In this document: one piece after another, positions 22,665 to 31,255 of the stretch | How positions within the stretch are numbered: the stretch's first letter is position 1 | How the letters are laid out: each line of letters starts with the position of its first letter | Origin: Cudoniella acicularis | Taxonomy: Eukaryota > Ascomycota > Leotiomycetes > Helotiales > Helotiaceae | Direction of reading: 5' to 3' | Assembly (NCBI GenBank): GCA_013054445.1 | Contig: JAAMPI010000357.1 | Location: 1-41,786, forward strand | DNA: 41,786 nt | Notes under the pieces: generated by a model | The model's input: the letters and a program-made list of their open reading frames with translations, nothing else | Databases searched by the model: none | Told to the model about the DNA's origin: nothing | Program-made: the position numbers and the translations under genes

Positions 22665-23828
22665 TCACACAGATTGTTTGTCCGATATTGTGTCCAAAAG
22701 CTGATCCCAATCCCGGCACTGGTGTTGAACTCTAAACCCATGAACGCCGTTGACGCCTTCCTCCTTGAATTTCAGAGTTGTGTCTGCATTACACGTCAGA
22801 CTTTGTCTAAGTCAATGCAATGTCTAACATGTGAAGAGGAGCCCATTTCTGGCATGCCTTCGGCCTCGAGATCTTCGACTTCGCTATGCGCTGCTTGATA
22901 GAGTTGCCAGTAACTGTGGCGGATCGTGTCCTACAAAATTCGAAGAAGTTAGTCTATTACTGGTCTAATATATAATTCAGAAGTATTCAGAGACCAAAAA
23001 ATGGTCAGGTACCTGTATCTAGGAGGGAAAAATGGGCTAGGTAACGCGGTGGATCATGAAAGGATGATGAAGTGGGATAGACGTACTAAGCAATGCAGCT
23101 GATGAAACACAGAGAGCGTTATCCTCTCTGATGCCGTAACGAGCTCACCCTCACGGGTCTGTGCGCAAAGGGCATTTTCAAGGCATTTTCAGGCTGCACG
23201 ACCCCGCTTTTAGGCCATCGAAACCCAAAGTTATCGCTATCACTTGAAAGTTATTAAATCACTAAGAATAATCATTGCTCGCGGTTTAGGGATTCCGAAT
23301 CAAAATAGGCAAAGCATACTTTTATTAACTACGAATTCACGATTTTACGATTTTGATATTTCGTTTGTTAGCAAAGTGCCCTGTAGAGCACAAACCCGTG
23401 AGGTCCGGCTCGTAACGTTGAAGAATCCACCATGGCGTGGAAACAAATCTTCCCAAGCTCGATTTGTGGTTACTGAAGGCACTTCTGCGAAAGTTCTATT
23501 GTATGTGAAATTATTTACAGCTAAGGCGACTGTTTGTGAAACAATTTTATTAGCAACTCTTTTGAATTAACTCTCAAAGCAATGTAATGTGATGGCATGA
23601 ATGGGGACACTGACGGGAAATGCTCGATTGCGGGAATGGATCTGATGCCTTCCCGAGGAAATACCCACATGAACCTGCAATGCTTGTCCAGATAACTGTG
23701 ACAAGCGCAATCAGTCGAAACTTTAACGAAATAGAACACCATTCGATTCGCCACCGGGATGATGCTGACTTTATCGACTCTTCATTGCCACTGACGAGAG
23801 TATATGAATGGATTCCCTGCAAGAGCAT
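22665..23828 (-). pseudogene. UstYa-like (DUF3328) oxidase, copy 1; MITE-interrupted and frameshifted
   Basis: Likely exons: 23828-23615, 23529-23087 (containing the insertion at 23142-23410) and 22930-22665. Exon 1 has a cytosolic tail and one membrane helix (RLIALVTVIWTSIAGSCGYF). Exon 2 gives FTYNRTFAEVP, NRAWEDLFPRHGGFF and, past the insertion, SVFHQLHCL with the first HxxHC. Exon 3 gives IRHSYWQLYQAA, HVRHCID with the second HxxHC, then a one-base frame break near 22809-22813, after which another frame continues with CNADTTLKF and CRDWDQLL to a TGA at 22667-22665. UstYa-type proteins oxidatively cyclise RiPP peptides in the secretory pathway. Both catalytic motifs survive, but the insertion and frameshift should abolish the product. 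It lies on the same strand as the precursor, copy 2 and the tyrosinase. Confidence 0.85.
23142..23410. mobile_element. 269-bp MITE-like insertion in UstYa copy 1
   Basis: Terminal inverted repeats of about 23-30 bp: the left end starts AGCTCACCCTCACGGGTCTG and the complement of the right end starts AGCCGGACCTCACGGGTTTG, continuing to an AGGGCA/TTT match inside. It is flanked on both sides by the exact 7-bp direct repeat CGTAACG (23135-23141 and 23411-23417), a target-site duplication. Removing the element plus one flank copy would leave the host UstYa frame continuous, which supports a true insertion. No transposase is encoded. The superfamily is not assigned; a 7-bp duplication fits neither Tc1/mariner (TA) nor a perfect hAT (8 bp). 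Confidence 0.8.
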
Positions 23829-24394
23829 TGCGTAAAGGAGAATATTGAATGCGTCCCTCGTTAAAAAAGCGACACTCGTGGTCTATTATACATTTTTTAT
23901 CATCGAACACGGCGGGCATAGAAACACAGTAGATATTTTGAAGAGGAAAAGGACGACATTCTCCTCGCTAGAGAATAGAAAGAAAATCGGACATTCGATA
24001 GACAGAAGCAAGAAAGGTTCTTGCGGCTAGGAAACGCCTGGTGTTCAGGCAGTGGCAGTACTATGCTTAGAGCAAAAGGAATTGCTACCATACCTGGTTT
24101 TTGTCTAAGCCACTTTTGGAACTATCACACACGGGATTATGGTTTGCTTCCTCCACTTTTTGTGCCACTTTGAAGTTTCTTGCAAGTCGCTGGGAGTCAA
24201 AACCCTGCTCTTATTTTTCAGTGCTCGTTTTATTTGGAGCAAAACCATTCCCTTGTAATATCTCGGAGATTTCTATCATTTCGAAGGTGGAAAATACCCC
24301 TACCTACAATATGCATGCATTGCATAATCCCCAAGGTTGTAACAAACAACCCACAAAGTTACTCACCAGCCGGCAATGATTGAGCTCGTGCTCG
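23829..24394. other. Gene-free stretch inside the RiPP-type cluster
   Basis: About 570 bp upstream of UstYa copy 1; presumably its promoter. Open frames at 24101-24379 (+) and 23900-24091 (-) have no domain. Confidence 0.45.
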
Positions 24395-24671
24395 AGCTCC
24401 ATTGTAGTATTTCGTCCACTACGCCTTCTTTCCAATAGTGGTGCTGAACCTGCATTGATTCGCGCACTTCAGAATTCAATTGCATTTTAGTCTTTCTTCC
24501 ATTTCACCTTCGGGCTTCCAACTACATTGCAGCGCCCCGTTCATTACGTGTTCCAACCGCATTGCAAGATCTCGCTCTTTTTGTTTTCCAACTGCACTGT
24601 AATATCTTGTCTACTGTGCCTTTCGATTTGCATTGCGGCATCTCGTATATTTTGCCTTCCGACTGCATTTG
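24395..24671. repeat. Degenerate 35-36 bp tandem repeat
   Basis: On the minus strand successive units start at 24671, 24635, 24599, 24564 and 24529, each opening CA[AG]-TGCAGTTGGAA-like, with periods 36, 36, 35 and 35. Weaker copies continue to about 24395. The period is near a multiple of three, but every frame meets stops or indels, so no long protein repeat is read now. It lies between UstYa copy 1 and the precursor-like gene. It may be a minisatellite or a decayed repetitive coding gene. Confidence 0.65.
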
Positions 24672-25663
24672 CGGATGTCAATACTTCTGGAACCGAAGCA
24701 AAGATAATTAGAATTCTGTATCGCCGCACTGTAGGCGATTAAGGTGCTCATAGAGTCCAAGGCAGGCAAATATGCACTATTGTCGGTATGTTTCAGACTT
24801 TGGATTTGGAGCGGGCACAAAACCATACAACTATGCTGTTTCCGTTATTTTCTCGTCATTCGAACTCATTTCAGAGATAACACCTTAAGAATGTTGCTCA
24901 GGTTCCTTGTAATGAGTAAGACGTGTACTTCCTTCACTGAAACCCAACAGAAGGCACAGTGATAGCCAAACCCGGTGTCATGATCCACTTAAAGTTAACG
25001 AGTGCCAAATTGCCAACATTCTTCACCACCACTTCTTAAGACGAGGTTGCACGGCATGCGGTATTGCTACATTGAGGCGAACCGAAAGTTTTCGAGTGCC
25101 TGAGATTGCCCTTACAATTCCGAGTGACGCATGGAGACAAATTCAGAGATCTTCCGCCTGTTGTGGGTTGCATTGCTGAAGAGAAGCAAGGTCCGGAGCG
25201 GCAGTGATGAGTCAATGTGTTGGGGGCGGGGCTTGATGCAGCCTTGTGCAGGCGGCAGGCAACCTGGTTAGTATGTAATTTTACCAACTCAGAACCCCGC
25301 ACAGGAGTCCTTGCAGTTTGACGACAGCTAAATTTTCTTTAACGAGTTCCTAGTTGCTTATTGTAGAACGGGGTCGAAAAGAATTATCATTCAAGTTTTA
25401 TTTACGGGGTAGCACGCGCAAGACTGACAGCAGAGGATGTAATTGAGTTGATTGTGTTTTTATAAAGTACTGTACTGTTGTCGACCCCAGATGTTCACCA
25501 AACACGGTAGAGGCAATAGAAAATGTTGAAACCTTGAAACCCGTCTTGAATCATCTCCACTTTCGCTCAGTTTTGGAGCCCAACCTAAACACGCTATCCT
25601 GCAAGTCATCTTTCATCCTAAACTTCGAGAGCCGAATGAATATCACAGAAAACCGACACAGTT
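24672..25663. other. Gene-free stretch downstream of the precursor-like gene
   Basis: About 1 kb. A GC-richer block at 25036-25302 carries an 88-codon minus-strand frame and short plus-strand frames (for example EPKVFECLRLPLQFRVTHGD), but I recognise no family. No terminator or RNA gene is seen. Confidence 0.4.
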
Positions 25664-26206
25664 TCAGTAATCCGTGTAAATAACAGTATCATCCGCGGCA
25701 CGTTTCTCAGCTTCAGAGATGTTAACAAATGTTTTAAAGGAGGAAAGAATTGGGGAAGGACCGTGGAAATCGTTTCTTTTGTAATCAGTGTAGCAATGTC
25801 GGCATCTTTTTTAGCCTCCCGGCTCTCCTCAACTATACTAAGGTTAGAAGAAACTTCGAGGAGAAAGGAATCTGTTACAAATACTTGGGCTTGTATCTCT
25901 TTTGTAGTCGGTATAAACAACTTCCCAGTCATTTTCCGTGGAAGTTGAACGCGGCAGAATGTCAACGGAAGTTTTCACTACTCATCAATGTTAGCATCGC
26001 TTTTGTATTTTAGCCATCAACCAATGTTTAGTCATTACTTGCACACTCAGGGACTGAACCAAGCTCTTGGGAAGAGCAAAGACGGCCTGTGATAAAGATT
26101 CGATCTAGATAAAAGAAGCTTGAGCCATACTTTGTCTCTCAAGTGGAACCACACAAATGCCCACTGCCAACATTCCTCCAAATATAATGGGAATGACAAA
26201 TTTCAT
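25664..26206 (-). pseudogene. Dikaritin-type RiPP precursor-like gene with three YTDY cores; frame broken
   Basis: Exon 1 (26206-26131) encodes a signal peptide, MKFVIPIIFGGMLAVGICVV. A 153-bp intron (26130-25978) with donor GTATGG, branch GCTAAC and acceptor GTAG keeps the frame. Exon 2 then reaches WEVVYTDYKRD: core 1 at 25915-25898 with a Kex2-type KR. Core 2, YTDYKRND, is at 25792-25775. Core 3, TVIYTDY, is at 25678-25667 and directly precedes TGA. The spacings are 123 and 114 bp, so all cores share one genomic frame. Between cores 1 and 2 that frame holds several stops, while the other frame carries a segment resembling the core 2-3 spacer (SREAKKDADI versus SEAEKRAADD). Two compensating shifts therefore seem to have broken it. 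Splice-like signals at 25884-25833 do not restore core 2. Known dikaritin precursors have this design: signal peptide, then repeated Tyr-containing cores cut by Kex2. Identity is inferred from design and neighbours. Confidence 0.7.
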
Positions 26207-26833
26207 ATTCAAGGTGAAAAGAGGCTGTTGAGCGTTTCGAGTATTGATACCTGATATTTATGACTCTTGGGTGGCTCGATTCTTCCAAGGAAATTCAAGA
26301 AGAGCTCGTTGGTCTTTACACAGCAGGAAATATTGTGAAGAAATTGGGTCTGTTAGTTCGCCTAAACATTAGGTGGTGTGAACAGAAGATACCAGGCTTA
26401 GTTTGCCTAGTGGCCGCCCAGAAAGCTGGACATTCATCTTGTACTCGAAAAGACCCCAACACCCGAAACATCCACGACCAGGGGACCTAGAGCTTTTCAA
26501 AAGTCAGCCCATCTGAATCTGTAAATCGCCCATTGGAGTTTCGGGTGCAACAGTCTCTGCATAACTAGAATTTGAATCCTGTATTTTAAATGCAAGCAAG
26601 TCACATTGTAGTGGTGGTGATTAGTTGAACATGAGTAAGTAAGCAAATATAGAATCGAGAGTCAAGATCTTTTCACGAGTCCCGCGACTAAATCTAATCC
26701 CACCAGTACGGAGCCCAGACTCCATTCTCGAACAGACAAGCACTCAAGCAATCCTTCAACAAATGTTTTTAGAAGTAAACTTCTGCCAGAGTACATTCAA
26801 TTAGTGATGACTAGCCTCCGAGTCTACCACCCA
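26207..26833. promoter_or_regulatory. Upstream region of the precursor-like gene
   Basis: About 630 bp between the stop of UstYa copy 2 and the precursor start, both on the minus strand. It must contain any promoter of the precursor. A 76-codon plus-strand frame at 26260-26490 has no domain. No specific site was identified. Confidence 0.35.
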
Positions 26834-27628
26834 CTAATCTGTGCCGTCAAGAAACTGTTCCCAGTTCCGGCAATTGTGTTCGATGCCGAAACCATGAGTG
26901 CTACTCCCCTCAGGGTCCTTGGGCTCAATGGTGGTGTCCGCATAACACACGATGCTCTACCTCAAATATTCCAGGAAATGCTGAATATGGCGCGGGCTCG
27001 CTATGGAGGAAATATCCGCGTCAAGCAATGCTTTGTCATTCCTTGCTGCTTGAAGGATTTCCCAATACCCGTGTCGGAGGCCATTCTTCTACGGTCAGTA
27101 AGACTATTATCAAAGAATTGAAATCCCAAAACTTACCACGCAATGAAGTGGATAGAATACCGAGAAGGTTGTTGGATTATGATTAGGGTGTATCGAAGGG
27201 CGTATAAAATAAGGGCTATGGACGGGGAAGAGCGTGGCCCAGCATTCATCGTCACGTATACCAACTGCCTCGGGGATGGTAACAAAACCCTCATTGTAAG
27301 TAAAGGAGTGGTGAACCATTTGCACTAACGGATAGAAAGTCAGTAAAGGCAAACACAACTTGCCGTAATGAGATCGAAATAGGGACGTACCTTTCATGCT
27401 CGTTTGGTATGTGGCTTCTACGTGGTTTTCACCCGCTCGAAACCCCCAAGAACCCACGAGGTAAGTCCAGACTACTGATATAACAAATATGCATATAAAT
27501 CTCACCCACGAGAGTTCTCCAAATTTTGAGACAAAGGAATTGCTCAAGGGGATGAGTTTAAGGGCACTTTCGTCCTGATCAGCGGCCTGGTATCCATATC
27601 CCTTCTGCCGCAGCTTCTGGGGAGACAT
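26834..27628 (-). pseudogene. UstYa-like (DUF3328) oxidase, copy 2; in-frame stop and lost HxxHC residues
   Basis: Exons 27628-27391, 27324-27137 and 27085-26834 (225 codons plus the final stop). Exon 1 starts MSPQKLRQKGYGYQ and holds one membrane helix (FICIFVISVVWTYLVGSWGF). Exon 2 gives FTYNEGFVTIPE, ECWATLFP and TFSVFYPLHCV. Exon 3 gives NGLRHGYWEI and RHIQHFLEYLR, then a TAG at 26959-26957 where the family has Gln, then CYADTTIEP and HGFGIEHNC to a second TAG at 26836. The first motif reads YPLHC (first His lost) and the second HIQHF (Cys lost). The second intron has a tandem acceptor, TAG/AAG; the later one gives the family's HCVNG. UstYa proteins cyclise RiPP cores through Tyr; this copy looks inactive both by stop and by motif. 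Confidence 0.85.
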
Positions 27629-28300
27629 TATATGCTCGCAAGTGTATTTCATAGTGAAACTTTGTATTTCTGACCAAATAATTTTTTTTGATAATATCGG
27701 TAAAATATTTGGTAATGATGAATGCTAGGACAATTGACGTTTAAAATTAGTTAAGTGGTGCTGGCTTCTAAAAATTCCAACCAACCCTCAAGAGACTCAC
27801 AAAAACTAATTGCGCTCAAAGGCATAATGATCTCCGATTGAACCATGGACAACAAATGCACTACTGATTCGTTTCTTACATGCACGTAATATGGAGTTCA
27901 AGAGCTGCAAGTGCCCTGATAAGTAGGCACGCGGCATGGGAATGCAATGCAGCTTTTAACCGCTACGATTCCAACATTCGATGGGCTTTTACTCCCTGGT
28001 CACCGCAACAACAGGGAGGCTATAACTGGTCTGCTATTTGGAAGTTTCTTCACAGTAGTAATGAGCGGAGTTTCTGCACGAGGCTATATTCTGCTAAAGT
28101 ACAAGGTCAAAATTACTACTGAAGGATTCAAGCTGCCTTGGTATCCCGAATGACACTGAAGAATCCCAGACACTCGATGTGGCCAACGCTCTTCCATGCA
28201 TTCTCAGGGCACACAGTTGTACATTGTCAACCTTTTCGAGCTGATTTCGGTCTTTCTGCGATTGGGAAATGCCGAAAATGGCACCAGGGCTTGCTCCCAA
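27629..28300. other. Intergenic stretch between UstYa copy 2 and the tyrosinase
   Basis: About 670 bp; no supportable gene. A 68-codon frame (27947-28153, +) contains a hydrophobic run, and a minus-strand frame lies at 28094-28300, but neither matches a family I know. Confidence 0.45.
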
Positions 28301-29478
28301 CTAATATCCATAACACAAGAGTGCGGAGTTGGTACTCAGAATCTTTGACACTTTCCTAGCCGGGGTGAGGGCCTCGTATCTGAACACGTCATTCGCAGAG
28401 TACTGCTCGGATTCCTCATTCGAGGGATTCTTTACATACAGCAGTAGCCTATGCTGGGTGTCTTGTTGCTGCCACGTCCATTACAACCGATCAAGTTGTG
28501 CATGATGGAGGAAAAAGAATGGATCTAGCTGAAGATTTAGTTCAATGAACATCTTGAGAATCTAATGAAGAGATGAGTGTAAGAAGAATATAGGAATCAC
28601 AGACTATTTGGTGCAGTAACTCGGTAAAAGCCTCCCCGTATTGCTCTCGGAATCGCGTTATGGGGACCATCTTCCAATTTCAGATTAAGAGATTCGTAAT
28701 TTGGTTCCAATAAAATAGCCTCCAGAGTCTCTGGCCTCACTCTAGAACCGAACGTGTCGGATATCTCATCCTCTGGTATGAATCCACGGGATAAGCAATG
28801 ACCATAGGCCACAGATTTCTCGCCTCTTTCGTCTCCATTGCCTCCAAAATCTAAGTTCCCGTCCCAGACTGGCGATTTTGTCGAATATTTCCAGTCTAAA
28901 GATCAATCCCAATAGACAATATGACCCCGGTATCCACATTGCTGCTGCAAAGCTCTTTCGTATATATGTAGGGAGTACCTGTGCCAGGCAAGGAATGCGG
29001 TAGTGTTATGAGCTGTGTTTGGAATCAGTGCTCGCCATTACTGCTGTCATAAATCATCCAGTTGACATACAAAAGTTTCCCACTCTACTATGAATCCATG
29101 TGAAGTCTTCGTATAATGTGTGGTTGAGATCTAACCTTGAAGAATGATTTCGAAGACACTGGACTGCATCAAGGTATTCAAGCTTCTCGAATGCCCTCAA
29201 GGACCTCCACTCCCGGCGAGTTATTGGATTTTCGCACGAAGATGACGCTGTGGGAGCCAAATAGGCTGGTTGATGTACTGTCATGTACAGGCCGTAAAGG
29301 GCTGCCGTTGCTAGAACAGTGAAACTACATAAGGCCACACGTTGAATCGTATAGAAAGAATCTTTTCGCAAGTAAATAGAAGTCCCCGGTCCTCTTTTCT
29401 TCGAGGCTCATCATGTGATTCCGCTGATTGAATAGGATGATAGTTGTATGTATGTTGGTGTTCTGGAGAGGAACTCAT
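28301..29478 (-). pseudogene. Tyrosinase-like copper oxidase (UstQ-like), two nonsense codons and a frameshift
   Basis: Likely exons 29478-29071, 29012-28605 and 28523 or 28524-28301. The cytosolic start MSSSPEHQHTYNYHP is one frame away from the membrane helix (VALCSFTVLATAALYGLYM), so there is a shift near 29385. Then come the Cys and CuA region (CENPITRREWRSLRAFEKLE, YEDFTWIHS, and after intron 1 SHNTTAFLAWHRY), QCGYRGHIVYWD and a TGA at 28905-28903 where Trp is conserved. After this come SPVWDGNLDFGG, GPHNAIP and, after intron 2, the CuB element PFFFLHHAQLDRL followed by a TAA at 28483-28481, again at a Trp. It ends LLCYGY, as the UstQ group does (known from family memory). These enzymes oxidise Tyr in dikaritin peptides. 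All six Cu-ligand His appear present, but no full product is possible. Confidence 0.83.
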
Positions 29479-29829
29479 GTTCTCCTTTTGCGACGCTAGA
29501 AAATCTGAATGTACCGGCCAAAAAAAAGGAAAAATATTGTCACACCGGAGAAAATGATGAGTAGGATCATGTTAATAGGGCTGAAGGTCATTTATTTCGG
29601 GTTCGGCTCGCTACAGTAGAACCTGGTATACTATGGTTCTTATTCGTCGCTTTCGGCCCATTGACAGCTTCCTGGTTAGGAACAAAAACCCGAAGAGGGA
29701 CTAACCGTAGAGGGTGGCTGTGCGATGAGGGGCTTTTATTCATCCTAGGATCTACGAAAAACATTTGTGTTGAAGATTGTGTCCCACTGTCAAATAATCA
29801 CCATTTTCTCACTCTTACATTCAGGAAAC
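29479..29829. promoter_or_regulatory. Divergent promoter region, tyrosinase / O-methyltransferase
   Basis: 351 bp between two opposed start codons. It contains the start-proximal DNA of both genes. No factor site is clear, although the arrangement suggests they were once expressed together. Confidence 0.4.
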
Positions 29830-31255
29830 ATGCCTCCAACCCGAATTGTACAGCTGGCCACTACGATACTAGAACACACTCAAAAGGTCGACTCTTATCT
29901 CGCCGTCGAAAATATTCCGACGCCTTCGTTCGAAATTTCATGCCCGCCAAGGCTTGCTCTTCCAGCTTCAATCCAAGAATCACAACATGCTGTCGTGGAA
30001 GCATCCGATGAGCTGATGGCCCTTATGCTTGGCCCAGCTGCTTCATTAACTGCCCTTCATCCTGTATGAATCCATAATCTCCTTCTGTTGCAATTTTGTA
30101 ATAGTTTATAGATTCTGTGCCCTTGACCACTAACTATATATTGTTATAGCATAACTCGTGGACCAGTTTGCAGGCCATTCAGCGGTTAGGGATTGCAAAC
30201 TCGTTTTCTCCTAGTACAACATCGACCTTCAGTGCTATCGCCCAGGCATGTTCTCAATCCGAATCGGACATTCGCCGACTCCTGCGACATGCTATGACAT
30301 ACTTTATCTTTCAGGAGCCTTCTCCGGGTATCGTGGCCCATACTGCTTCATCAAAGGCTTTGGCGGAAATTCCACAACTCGGACAGCTCGTTGGCTTCAT
30401 GAGTAGCGAATTGTGGCCCTCCGCAACAAGACTCGTCGATGCTTTGGAAAAGTGGCCCCAATCTGAGGAGCCCAATGAGACGGGATATTCTATAGCATAT
30501 TCCACGGATAAGCCCATGTTCGAGTTTTTAGCTCAATATCCTGAGCGTGCACAGAGAATGGCGAAAGCAATGAGCTTCATGAATTCTGGACCTGGATATA
30601 GCCCGCGCCATATCCTGGAAAATTTTGATTGGGGCGATGCTGCAAATGGTCTCCTGGTCGATGTTGGTGGGGGTCAGGGAATAGTTGCTATTGAAATTGC
30701 CCGCCATTTTCCTAGAATTAAGTGCATAGTTCAAGATCTACCGGAAGTTATCGAGGGAGTGAGTGTGCCCGATGATCTGGCCAAAGATGGTAGATTGATG
30801 TTGATGCCACACGATTTCTTCCAGGAGCAGGTGGTCAAAGGGGCAGATGTTTACTATCTCCGCTGGATCTTACATGACTGGTCCGACAAATATGCTACGG
30901 AAATTATTCGTCAATTGGTTCCAGCTTTGAAGAGAGGAGCACGAATTTTAGTGTCTGAACTCTGTCTACCAGATCCTTGCGTGCTGTCGCGCTACAAAGA
31001 GAGACACGCAAGGTGAGTTTTTGCGCAATCCTTTACTCCATTATTAAAACGAACACTTTCGCTCATTCTATACCCCCTAGAAACTTTGACATTTCAATGA
31101 AGCAGATCCAGAATTCCAAAGAGCGTGATGCCACGGACTGGGCGCAACTCTTCGCCGCTGTTGACATGAGGTTCCAGTTTGGAGGTATTACAAAGCCTAA
31201 GGAATCTACATTGGCTTTGATCCACGCGACTTGGGAAGGCGAGAGCTCATTTTGA
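29830..31255 (+). CDS. SAM-dependent O-methyltransferase (plant-type O-MT family)
   Basis: Three exons, 29830-30063, 30150-31012 and 31081-31255, give 423 residues; introns have GTATGA...TATAG and GTGAGT...CCTAG and keep frame. The N-terminal half is the helical dimerisation domain (HNSWTSLQAIQRLGIA, then SESDIRRLLRHAMTYFIFQE). The SAM-binding Rossmann part starts with LLVDVGGGQGIVAIEIA, followed by IVQDLPEV, the catalytic-loop element YYLRWILHDWSD (His as the likely base) and RILVSELCLPDP. It ends SKERDATDWAQLF...GGI, as fungal secondary-metabolite O-methyltransferases do. No stop, shift or missing motif was found. It is divergent from the dead tyrosinase, so it may have methylated the peptide's Tyr or have another role that keeps it intact; the substrate is unknown. 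Confidence 0.9.

Noticed and set aside
23139..23413. TA target-site (Tc1/mariner) reading of the MITE borders
   Set aside because: The flanks share an exact 7-bp direct repeat, which explains the borders better than a 2-bp TA with a mismatch on one side.
25618..25965. 115-codon minus-strand frame through the precursor region
   Set aside because: It reads the cores out of frame; the YTDY frame is the one with repeats and Kex2 sites. Part of it may be the ancestral spacer frame.
26804..27121. 105-codon plus-strand frame
   Set aside because: It is the antisense of UstYa copy 2, whose sense strand carries the family motifs.
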